This document shows, in pieces, positions 15,991 through 24,291 of a stretch of 41,148 nucleotides of DNA. Location: NCBI GenBank assembly GCA_035625025.1, contig DASPQJ010000007.1, positions 1-41,148 on the forward strand. The letters run 5' to 3'. The translations under genes and the position numbers were made by a program. This stretch comes from Bog-793 sp035625025 (GTDB lineage Bacteria > Actinomycetota > Acidimicrobiia > Acidimicrobiales > Bog-793). The number at the start of each line of letters is the position of its first letter. The first letter of the stretch is position 1. The notes below the pieces were generated by a model. The model made no database searches. It saw only the letters and a list, made by a program, of their open reading frames with translations, and was not told the DNA's origin.

Positions 15991-16743
15991 GTGACACTGA
16001 ACCGCTGCGCCGCGCGTATCGCTACTGCGCTGCTCGTGACGTACGTCGGCATCGGCGCTGGCTGGGCCGCGGTGGGGGTCGCTCGCACGGCCGCACCCGA
16101 CCAGACGACCACCTCGTGCGCGGCGAACCTCGCCAACAGCCTGCTTTCGACAACCAACGCGTCTCAGCTTGTCCTCGTCGAGGCGGCGTCGCTGTCATCA
16201 CAGGCGGCGACCGTGACGCTCTGGCACCGGGCGAGGGGGTGCTTCTCGGAGGTCGGCGGGCCGTGGTCGGCGTGGATCGGCCGGCATGGACTATCGAGCC
16301 ACCACATCGAAGGCGACGGCACCACCCCGATCGGTACGTTCGGGATCGGGGCGGTGATGTACGGCACCGCACCTGACCCTGGGGTCGCGTACCGCTACCA
16401 CCAGCTGGCGTGCGGTGACTGGTGGGATGAGGACCCGACGACGGTCGATTACAACCGCTTCGAGCACGTCCCCTGCGGCACGAGGCCACCGTTCGGTGGT
16501 GGCAGTGAAGCGTTGTGGACTGAGGTCACTGCATACCGCTATTTCGCCGTGATCGAGTACAACAGCACGCCGATCGTTCCCGGCCGGGGCTCGGCGATCT
16601 TCCTCCACGTCTCGACCGGCGGCTCGACGAACGGATGCGTAAGCCTCAATGAGCCGGAGCTTCTCCACACGCTGCGCTGGCTCCGCCCGACGGAACAGCC
16701 GCTCGTCGTGATCGGCACAACAGCGACATTGCGCGCCCTGTAG
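15991..16743 (+). CDS. L,D-transpeptidase-like (YkuD/ErfK) exported protein
   Basis: A 250-residue protein with an N-terminal hydrophobic export signal (residues about 10-35). The catalytic motif is GGSTNGCVSL with Cys216, preceded by FLHVSTGG, close to the HxxxxxSxGC pattern of L,D-transpeptidases. The region GDGTTPIGTFGIG matches the T-P-x-G-x-F block of the family. Such enzymes form 3-3 peptidoglycan cross-links or attach proteins to the wall. Start GTG 15991 has GGGAGAG upstream. It is 39 bases after the M15 peptidase and probably in the same transcript. Confidence 0.83.
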   Translation: MTLNRCAARIATALLVTYVGIGAGWAAVGVARTAAPDQTTTSCAANLANSLLSTTNASQLVLVEAASLSSQAATVTLWHRARGCFSEVGGPWSAWIGRHGLSSHHIEGDGTTPIGTFGIGAVMYGTAPDPGVAYRYHQLACGDWWDEDPTTVDYNRFEHVPCGTRPPFGGGSEALWTEVTAYRYFAVIEYNSTPIVPGRGSAIFLHVSTGGSTNGCVSLNEPELLHTLRWLRPTEQPLVVIGTTATLRAL

Positions 16744-16828
16744 CCGCATCTGACGCGATGAGGGGGCGCGCCGCCCGCCGGAATCACCGGTAACACTGGA
16801 ATGCTCTTGCACTGGTGGCACGACGATA

Positions 16829-18537
16829 ATGCTGGCTTTGCCCGCGATCGGCACCGTCGCCGGTTGATCACCGGAATCTCGCCGTGCATCCTGCCGTCCT
16901 ATCGGTTGTCCTTGTCGCCGGGCGACGCCAGTCGCATCCGATGCGGAACACAGGCGAGGCTGGCGCCCCATCGCCATCGTCGCCGGGCTCATTCTCAATT
17001 TCGGCGCCTTCACGCTCTCCGGATCGGCGTGGCTCAGCGCACTTGACCTGCCACAGGACTTCTTGCGGGAAGCCGGACTCGTCATCCTCGGCCTCGTCGG
17101 GCTCGGCCTGCTCGTGCCGATACTCGACAGGTTGATCGAGCGTCCTTTCGCCCATATTCGGACGCGACCCCGCGCGGCACGACGAGTGGATTCGCACTCG
17201 GGATCGGACTCGGTCCCCTGTTCGTGGGTGTGCCGGCCCGGTCCTGGCCACCATCACCACCGTGGGCGCGACGCGCCGATACGGACCCGGCGCGATTGGG
17301 CTCACGCTCGCTTTCTCGATCGGTACGGCGGTTCCTCTGGCCATCGTCGCCCTCGCTGGCGGCGAGCTCCTCAAACGGGTACGGACTCTACGCGGCCAAA
17401 CAAGGCTAATCCGCCGGGTTGGTGGTGTCATTCTCATCGCGATGTGTCTTGCGATGGCGGTCAACCTCACCGACGGCGCGCAACGACTCGTTCCCGGGTA
17501 CATGAGCACCCTCCAGAACGACGTCGAGGAAAAGACGTTCGCGGAGAACCAGCTAGCCGCCGTGAAAGGCGTTCCGACCGGAAACCTCGGCGACTGCACC
17601 GCTAACTCATCGGTGCCCGATCGCTGTGGCCGCGCCCCGGCGTTCACCGGGATCACTGCCTGGTTGAACACCCCTCACGATGCGCCGCTGTCACTCGCCG
17701 ATCTGCGGGGTGAGGTCGTTCTCGTCGATTTCTGGATCTAGTCCTGCATCAACTGCCAGCGTGAGTTGCCCCACGTCGAAGCCCGGTACCAGCGTTACCG
17801 CCGTGACCGGTTCGTCATCGTCGGCGCGCATACACCCGAGTTCGCCTTCGAACACGTCGAATCGAACGTCGCCGCGGCGGTACGACAACTCCATGCTGGT
17901 TTCCTGATCGCGATCGTCAACAACCACACGACCTGGAACGCCTACCGGAAGAGCTACTGGCCAGCGGAGTACCTGATCGACCGCGACGGCAACGTTCGTC
18001 ACCTCGCGACCGGCGAGGGTGATTACGGCCAGACCGAGGCACTTATCCGCGAACTCCTCATCGAGGCCGATCCCTTGGTGCAGCTCCCCGCGCGAACCGA
18101 TGTTCCCGACCTCACGCCGAAAACGCCCTCACGCCAGAGACGTACCTCGGCTTGGACCACCTCAGCAACCTGAGCAGTGCACAGGACAGCCTCGACGGTC
18201 GCAACGCCTCCCTCAGGGCTCCGAGGAAGTACACGTTCTCGAGCGTTCCGTACTCCTGCAGCGTCGAGCTCGCTGGCACCTGGACGATCGGTCACGAGGC
18301 GATGGCCGCAGGAAGCGACGCCGAGGTCCGTCTCGCGGTCACGGCGCACAACGTGTACCTCGTGCTCAGCGGCCATAGCTCATTCGCCGTCCGGGTGAAT
18401 GGCGCGCTACTGCGGAAGGTCGAGGTGAGAGGAATTCCTCGGCTTTACCCTCTCTTGTCAGGACATTCTTACGAGCAGCCACGCTCGTCCTGTCGGCAAC
18501 GCCGGGCATCGAGGCCTACGACTTCACGTTCGGCTGG
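16829..18537 (+). pseudogene. DipZ-type CcdA-thioredoxin fusion, broken
   Basis: Homology to cytochrome c biogenesis/thiol-transfer proteins runs over about 570 codons in several frames. It starts at ATG 16829. The CcdA part GLITGISPCILP is split by a frameshift near 16866, then RPIAIVAGLILNFGAF and LGLVGLGLLVPILDRLIERPF follow, and further shifts occur near 17190-17300. The redoxin domain reads VVLVDFWI, then an in-frame TAG at 17739-17741 where homologues have Tyr or Trp, then SCINCQRELPHVEARYQRY with the CXXC intact. A final shift near 18125 leads into the C-terminal sandwich domain ending about TFG. At least four lesions, so no intact product. The intact form would pass reducing power across the membrane. 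Confidence 0.9.
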
Positions 18538-18888
18538 ACGGCGATACCTCCGCGATTCGAACAGAGCGCGAATCTCGGGCGAGACGTGTCCGGGCCGGAT
18601 CACGGTCAGGCGAAGAACGTGGAGGTCGCCCCCCTGCCGGCCGGGCGACCTGCTTCAGCACGCGCGTTTCGCGCCAGCGCGATTCCCCAGACCGCAAACC
18701 GTTCCCCGCACAACTCGGACCTGCGCGAGGCGACCGCACGAGTATTCGACCGGCGCGCTCACGTGTCCCGCCCTTTCGACCGGACACGCTGATTTCACGG
18801 CCGCGCGCGGGAGTCACCGCTTTTGTGGCGCGCGGCGGTAGCCTGTCGTCATGCTGGTTTTGTCCACTGGCGACATCGATCGGTCGAC
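18538..18888. other. Intergenic region upstream of pilB
   Basis: No supported gene. A 9-bp perfect stem GCCGCGCGC/GCGCGCGGC lies at 18800-18808 with 18828-18836, about 50 bases before the pilB start; it may end transcription from upstream. I see no clear c-di-GMP riboswitch. Confidence 0.45.
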
Positions 18889-20787
18889 ATGAAGATCCGA
18901 CGCGGCGATCACCCGCGCACCCGCCAGCGCCCTGACGCCGACGCGACAGTACCCGCGCAGCCGCCCCAGGAACCCCCCGAGTCCGGAGCGCTGCCGTGGA
19001 GCGACCTCACCCAGGCGTACTCAACCGTCGGATTCGACGGGAATGGAAATCTCCAGGGCGACGGGCTCGGTGAGATCGTCCGCTTCGGCGTGCACGACGT
19101 TGCGGACAAAGCCACGCTCCGTCTCGGGGACCTTCTCATCGGCCGCGGCCTCGTCACCGAGGAGCAGGTCAACGACGCGCTCACGCGACAGCGCGAATCG
19201 GGCGGCCGTCTCGGACAGATCCTCGTCGACATGGGAGTACTCGGAGAACGCGGGCTCGTCGACGCGTTGGCGTGGAAATTTGACATGCCCGAGTGCGATC
19301 TGCGCACGCAGATCCCACAGAATGACGCCCTCGCCCTCGTACCCGAAGAGACCGCCAGAGCGCAGCTCGCGCTGCCGGTCTCGCTGAACGGCAACATCAT
19401 CTTCGTCGCCGTCGCAGAGCCGAGCGACGAACTGCAGGAACTCCTCGAGGCGATCACGCAGCGCGAAGTGCACCTCATGATCGTGCCGCTGAGCGACGTG
19501 CGCCAGGCGATCGACTCCAACTACGGCGCGCTCGGCGGAGTTACCAGCCTCGTCCAGGTGTTCCAGACAATTGAAGGTGGACGGCGCCGGACGCCGGAAG
19601 CAGCGAAACCGGAAGTCATCGCCGACGACGCCCCCGTCGTTCAGGTAGTGAACCGCATCCTCACCCAGGCCCTGCGTGACCGAGCCTCCGATGTCCACAT
19701 CGAGCCGCAGGACGGTGCGGTGCGCGTGCGCTACCGCATCGACGGTGTGATGAAAGAGATGCTCATGCTCCCGGCCGCCATGGGCCTCGGTCTCGTGAAC
19801 CGCATCAAGATCATGGCGGAAATGAACATCGTGGAACGTCGTCGACCTCAGGACGGCCAGTTCACGACGACGGTCGACGACCGGTCTGTCGACGTACGCG
19901 TCTCGACGCTCGCCACGATCTGGGGCGAGAAATGCGTCATGAGAATCCTTGACAAGACACGTTCGGTACTCCGCCTGGAACACCTGGGAATGCCTGCATC
20001 GATCCGCGACGTGTACTCGGGCATCATCCGTGCTCCGTTCGGCATGGTTGTCTGCGCGGGACCGACGGGCAGTGGCAAGACCACGACGCTGTACGCGACC
20101 TTGAACGAGCTCAACGATCCGACACGAAACATCATGACGATCGAGGATCCCGTCGAGTACGTCTTCCCGTCGATGAACCAGATCCAGACCAACGAGCAGG
20201 CGGGTCTGTCGTTCGCGTCGGGCCTCAAGTCGATCCTGCGCCAGGACCCCGACATCATCCTCGTGGGCGAGGTCCGCGACGTCGAAACAGCCCGCATCGC
20301 GGTGCAGTCCGCGATGACGGGCCACTTCGTCCTTTCGTCGCTCCACGCGACCGACACAGTCACCGCGCTCCTCCGCTTCTACGACATGGGGATCGAGCCT
20401 TTCCTCATCGCTGCCTCGGTCGTCGCCGTTGTGAGCCAGCGCCTCGTGCGGCGCATTTGCCCCGCCTGCAAGACGCGTTACACGCCGACACCCGAGGAGC
20501 GCGCCTTCTACGACGAGACGGGAGGACCCGAGAAGTCGGTCTTCTACCAGGGCGACGGTTGCAACTTCTGCGCCCGCACGGGATACCAGGACCGCATCGG
20601 GGTCTACGAACTCCTGGAGATCACCTCACCAATCAAGCGCCTCATCATCGAGGCCGGCACGCACGAGGAACTCCGAGCCGCCGCAAAAGAACAAGGCATG
20701 CGAACGTTGCGCCAGGAAGCCATCGACCTCGTCGCCCAGGATGTCACAACGGTGTCCGAGGTCGTCCGAAGCATCTACACGTTGTAG
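18889..20787 (+). CDS. pilB: Type IV pilus assembly ATPase PilB
   Basis: A 632-residue cytosolic hexameric ATPase that powers pilus extension. An N-terminal MshEN/T2SSE_N domain (RLGDLLIGRGLVTEEQVNDA at about residue 77) is followed by the secretion ATPase core with Walker A GPTGSGKTT (about 391), Asp box, Walker B around QDPDIILVGEVRD (about 453) and His box GHFVLSSLHATD. The PilB-type tetracysteine zinc site is complete: CPAC (about 524) and CNFC (about 558). That site and the length separate it from PilT. ATG 18889 is preferred to TTG 18823, although neither has a good ribosome binding site. pilC follows after 12 bases. Confidence 0.95.
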   Translation: MKIRRGDHPRTRQRPDADATVPAQPPQEPPESGALPWSDLTQAYSTVGFDGNGNLQGDGLGEIVRFGVHDVADKATLRLGDLLIGRGLVTEEQVNDALTRQRESGGRLGQILVDMGVLGERGLVDALAWKFDMPECDLRTQIPQNDALALVPEETARAQLALPVSLNGNIIFVAVAEPSDELQELLEAITQREVHLMIVPLSDVRQAIDSNYGALGGVTSLVQVFQTIEGGRRRTPEAAKPEVIADDAPVVQVVNRILTQALRDRASDVHIEPQDGAVRVRYRIDGVMKEMLMLPAAMGLGLVNRIKIMAEMNIVERRRPQDGQFTTTVDDRSVDVRVSTLATIWGEKCVMRILDKTRSVLRLEHLGMPASIRDVYSGIIRAPFGMVVCAGPTGSGKTTTLYATLNELNDPTRNIMTIEDPVEYVFPSMNQIQTNEQAGLSFASGLKSILRQDPDIILVGEVRDVETARIAVQSAMTGHFVLSSLHATDTVTALLRFYDMGIEPFLIAASVVAVVSQRLVRRICPACKTRYTPTPEERAFYDETGGPEKSVFYQGDGCNFCARTGYQDRIGVYELLEITSPIKRLIIEAGTHEELRAAAKEQGMRTLRQEAIDLVAQDVTTVSEVVRSIYTL

Positions 20788-20799
20788 ACGGGATAGTCC

Positions 20800-22008
20800 A
20801 TGGCCCGATACTCGTACAACGCGATCGACCAGTCCGGCAAGACCGTTTCAGGCGTGATCGCGTCGCCCTCGGCTGGCGCCGCTCACCTCATGCTTCTGAG
20901 CCGAGGGCTGCAGCCCGTCTCCGTCGAAGAACGAACAAGTGTCTTGCAGTACGAGGTCACGAAGAAGAAGGTGCCGCGCGAGGAGGTCATGCACTTCTCA
21001 CGCCAGCTCGGTGTCTTCATCAAGTCAGGAATTCCGATTCTCGACGCCCTCGAGATCCTCGAGGGCGAGACGGGCAACAAACTGTTCAAGAAGGCACTTC
21101 AGGATATGGTCGAGTCGCTTCAGGCGGGCGACACTTTCGCGTTGGCGGCTGAGGCCCACCCCGAGGCGTTTCCTCCGTATTACATCGGCATGCTCTCCTC
21201 TGCCGAGCTTGCCGGCAACCTCGATGTCGTTCTCGGGCAGCTCTCCGACTACATGGAGAGGGACGCGGAAGCTCGCAGCAAGGTCACCTCGGCGATGATC
21301 TACCCCTCGATCGTCCTCGGTATGTCGATCGTGACGGTCGTCGTGCTCGGGGTGTTCGTCATGCCGAGGTTCAAGAACTTCTTCCAGTCGCTCCACGCCA
21401 AGCTCCCGCTCCCCACGCTGATGCTGATCCGTATGACGAACTTCTTCGAAAAAGACTGGTACTTCATCTTCGGGGCGATCGCGGCCGTCGTCGTGATCAT
21501 CGCCGTAGCGTTCCGATCGAAGCAGGGGCGGGCCCGCATCGACTCGCTACTCCTCCGCCTCCCGATCGCCGGGGATCTCATTGAGCACGTCATGGTCGAA
21601 CGGATCTGTCGAATCCTGTCTTCCATGATTCAGGCCGGCGTCTCACTCCCCGAAGCGATGGTGGTCACGTCCGAGTCGGTGTCGAACATCGTCTACAAAA
21701 AGGGTCTCGACACCATCCGGGACGAGATGCTCGAGGGGCGTGGTCTTGCCGAACCCGTCGCCAGCACCGAACTCTTCCCGAGCGCCGCTCGCCAGATGAT
21801 GCGCGTCGGGGAGGAGACCGGCACGCTCGACGAGCAGCTGCAGGTCGCGGCGCAGTACTACGCGCGCGAGCTCGATTTCAAGATCAAGCGGTTCACCAGC
21901 CTGTTCGAGCCCGCGATCATCATCGTCATGGGAGTTGTCGTCGGCTTCGTCGCCGTGGCCCTCATCTCCGCGATGTACGGCATCTACCGCCAGGTGAAGG
22001 TCACGTAG
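20800..22008 (+). CDS. pilC: Type IV pilus inner-membrane platform protein PilC
   Basis: A 402-residue protein with two tandem T2SF (GspF-type) domains, each ending in hydrophobic helices. The opening YSYNAIDQSGKTVSGVI and the repeat-like motifs SRQLGVFIKSGIPILDALEI (first domain) and CRILSSMIQAGVSLPEAM (second domain) are diagnostic, as is the C-terminal FEPAIIIVMGVVVGF helix. It works directly with PilB and PilT as the rotor or platform for pilin polymerisation. It is 12 bases downstream of pilB and almost certainly in the same operon. Confidence 0.95.
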   Translation: MARYSYNAIDQSGKTVSGVIASPSAGAAHLMLLSRGLQPVSVEERTSVLQYEVTKKKVPREEVMHFSRQLGVFIKSGIPILDALEILEGETGNKLFKKALQDMVESLQAGDTFALAAEAHPEAFPPYYIGMLSSAELAGNLDVVLGQLSDYMERDAEARSKVTSAMIYPSIVLGMSIVTVVVLGVFVMPRFKNFFQSLHAKLPLPTLMLIRMTNFFEKDWYFIFGAIAAVVVIIAVAFRSKQGRARIDSLLLRLPIAGDLIEHVMVERICRILSSMIQAGVSLPEAMVVTSESVSNIVYKKGLDTIRDEMLEGRGLAEPVASTELFPSAARQMMRVGEETGTLDEQLQVAAQYYARELDFKIKRFTSLFEPAIIIVMGVVVGFVAVALISAMYGIYRQVKVT

Positions 22009-22400
22009 CGAAACGCCGGATCTCGTCCTGGCCCGCGACGCCTCGTTTTCGCTCCTCGTCACGCGGAATCGGGGCCGAGAAAATCGCCCACCGGCACGCC
22101 GTTTCAGTTCCAATCGAACTGGCCGTTTTCGCGGCAATGGCCGGTGAATTCGACGCGCCGCGCTTCCACGCGCATCACCGGTGACCGATCCCGGCGAAAG
22201 ACGTATCCGGGTAGCTCGCGGATCCTGAATCGACCGCTGCTCGCACGCGCGGGGGACCTGATTGCGCCGCCACAGCTGACACAGGTTGACCATTCGCCCT
22301 GAGTCACATGGACTGAAATCCGCCACTTTGTGAATGACCAGGGCTACCCTTCGTTCGTAGCCCGTTAGAGCCATCGATCTGAAGAAAGGTACCAGCCACC
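22009..22400. other. Intergenic region between pilC and the major pilin gene
   Basis: A 392-base spacer that probably contains the pilin promoter. It has a 7-bp hairpin GGGCTAC/GTAGCCC at 22341-22363 upstream of the pilin ribosome binding site. A minus-strand frame 22307-22104 (67 codons from GTG) encodes a possible small protein with a CVSCG motif, but it lacks a ribosome binding site and I do not call it. Confidence 0.5.
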
Positions 22401-22940
22401 ATGTTCAACCGTTACCGCGAAATGCGCAGAGCAAAGATGGAAGGAATCGACCAGGAAGGCTTCACCCTGATCGAACTCCTCATCGTCATCATCATCATGG
22501 GCATCCTCGCCGCCGTCGTCGTCTTCGCGCTCGGCGGAGTCACCGGTACCAGCGCCGTGTCGGCGTGCAATACCGACGTGAAAACCGTCGAGGTCGGAGT
22601 CCAGGCGTACGAGGCGGACGCCACGATCAACCCCACGGCCGTCCCGCCGCCGTCGATCACGCTCATGCTCACGTCCGGCACGAACGGTGCCAATGCGCCC
22701 CTGCGGAGCTGGCCGAGCAACAATTCCTACTACTACGTCGGGCTCGCGACGTCGGCCACGAACATCCAGTACATCACCTCGACCGGCGCGACCGCGAACC
22801 TCACCACCACCGGCCTGACGGCGGGTCAGGTCTTTGTTGACGCTGGCAATCCGCCTCCCGCTGTTGGCACCGTGGCCAACTGGCAGAACTACGACTCCTA
22901 CACCACCACCGGCGGCGGCAACATCTGCTCGCTCGCCTAG
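22401..22940 (+). CDS. pilA: Major type IV pilin
   Basis: A 179-residue prepilin. The leader of 20 residues ends EG, with cleavage before FTLIELLIVIIIMGILAAVV: Phe at +1, Glu at +5 and a long hydrophobic helix, the classic type IVa pilin signature. The mature globular domain is small and Thr/Ala/Asn-rich, with cysteines at two places (SACNTD and the C-terminal NICSLA) that could form the usual C-terminal disulfide loop. AGAAAGG lies upstream of ATG 22401. A strong terminator follows 37 bases after the stop, consistent with a highly expressed separate transcript. Confidence 0.95.
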   Translation: MFNRYREMRRAKMEGIDQEGFTLIELLIVIIIMGILAAVVVFALGGVTGTSAVSACNTDVKTVEVGVQAYEADATINPTAVPPPSITLMLTSGTNGANAPLRSWPSNNSYYYVGLATSATNIQYITSTGATANLTTTGLTAGQVFVDAGNPPPAVGTVANWQNYDSYTTTGGGNICSLA

Positions 22941-22977
22941 GCTGGGAGCATTCTTGATCCGATCTCAGATCGAGGAC

Positions 22978-23010
22978 AAAAGGGGTCCGGCGATCAGCCG
23001 GACCCCTTTT
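22978..23010 (+). terminator. Rho-independent terminator after the pilin gene
   Basis: A perfect 14-bp stem AAAAGGGGTCCGGC/GCCGGACCCCTTTT with a five-base loop (22992-22996); the stem ends in TTTT, giving both stem and U tract. It lies between pilA and pilT and would insulate the two transcripts. Confidence 0.92.
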
Positions 23011-23051
23011 GGTCTCCAACGAAAACCCATCGATGAGGCGGCACTAGACAG

Positions 23052-24122
23052 ATGGCAAACGTCGACAGCTCCGCGATAGATCCGTGGCTCCAGCTCCTCT
23101 GGGATCACAAAGGTTCTGACCTCTTGATGTCCGCGGGGTCGGCCCCGCGGCTCCGGCTCGATGGGGCGCTCGTCCCCATCCAAGGGGTGCCAGACCTGAC
23201 GCCGAGCCAGATCCGCGACGTCATCGGCGCGCTCCTTCTTCCTGTCCAGCTCGAAGCCTTCGAGGAACGCAAGGACTTCGACTTCGCGTTCTCCTGGAAG
23301 GACCGGGCTCGGATGCGCGGCAACGCTTTCAACCAACGTGGAAGCCCGGCCCTCGCCCTTCGCATGATTCCGATGAGGATTCCAAGCTTCGAGGAGCTCC
23401 TGCTGCCTCAGGTCGTGGGCTCGCTCGCGAACACTCCAAGAGGCCTGGTCCTCGTGACGGGACCGACCGGCTCAGGCAAGTCGACGACCCTCGCGTCAAT
23501 CATCGACTACATCAACGAGAATCGACCGGTCCACGTGCTCACGGTCGAAGACCCGATCGAATACCTCCATCACCACAAACGGGCCATCGTCAACCAGCGC
23601 GAGGTCGGAGTCGACAGCCCCTCGTTCGATCGGGCGCTGCGCGAGGCGTTGCGCGAGGACCCGGACGTCCTGCTCGTCGGTGAGATGCGCGACCTCGAGT
23701 CGATCTCGATCGCCTTGACGATGGCAGAGACCGGACACCTCGTGTTCGCCACGCTCCACACCTACGACGCTCCGCAGGCGATCGACCGGATCATCGATGT
23801 GTTCCCCGCGGAGCGAAAGGACCTCATCCGCATCCAGATGGCCGGGTCTCTCACCGCGGTGATCGCGCAACGTCTCATCAATCGGGTCGACGGAGGGCGG
23901 GTGGCCGCCTTCGAGGTGTTGCTCGCGAACAACGCTTGCAAAGCACTTCTTCGTGAGGGAAAGACCTACCAGCTCCGCAACGTGATAACCACGAGCCAGA
24001 GCGAGGGCATGCGAACGCTCGAGATGAGCCTCATCCAGCTCGTCGACTCCGGCACGATCTCCTACGACGCTGCTCTGGACGTGTCGATGTACCCCAAGGA
24101 CCTTGTCCGGGCGATGGCGTAA
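23052..24122 (+). CDS. pilT: Type IV pilus retraction ATPase PilT
   Basis: A 356-residue cytosolic ATPase that drives pilus retraction. It has the PilT layout: short PAS-like N-domain (GSDLLMSAGSAPRLRLDG), Walker A GPTGSGKSTT (about residue 137), Walker B DPDVLLVGEMRD, His box GHLVFATLHTYDAPQAIDRI, and a C-terminal region ALLREGK that corresponds to the AIRNLIRE-type retraction motif in diverged form. No zinc tetracysteine motif is present, which separates it from PilB. It lies just after the pilin terminator and has no obvious ribosome binding site. Confidence 0.94.
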   Translation: MANVDSSAIDPWLQLLWDHKGSDLLMSAGSAPRLRLDGALVPIQGVPDLTPSQIRDVIGALLLPVQLEAFEERKDFDFAFSWKDRARMRGNAFNQRGSPALALRMIPMRIPSFEELLLPQVVGSLANTPRGLVLVTGPTGSGKSTTLASIIDYINENRPVHVLTVEDPIEYLHHHKRAIVNQREVGVDSPSFDRALREALREDPDVLLVGEMRDLESISIALTMAETGHLVFATLHTYDAPQAIDRIIDVFPAERKDLIRIQMAGSLTAVIAQRLINRVDGGRVAAFEVLLANNACKALLREGKTYQLRNVITTSQSEGMRTLEMSLIQLVDSGTISYDAALDVSMYPKDLVRAMA

Positions 24123-24291
24123 GCCACCTTCTCTGGATTCGCCGACCGATCCGAACCTCGGATCCACCTCGTCACCGCCCAGTCGAAGTCGCGCGAACTC
24201 CACGGCGTCCGACCTCGTTTGCAACGAGGAAGCGAACCGAGGTCTGCGCCTTGCTTGGATATGAGCGCGACAACCATATCGAGCGGCCGAC

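Noticed and set aside
22104..22307. Minus-strand 67-codon frame with a CVSCG motif upstream of the pilin gene
   Set aside because: No ribosome binding site, a GTG start overlapping the likely pilin promoter region, only one cysteine pair and no recognised family; left uncalled.
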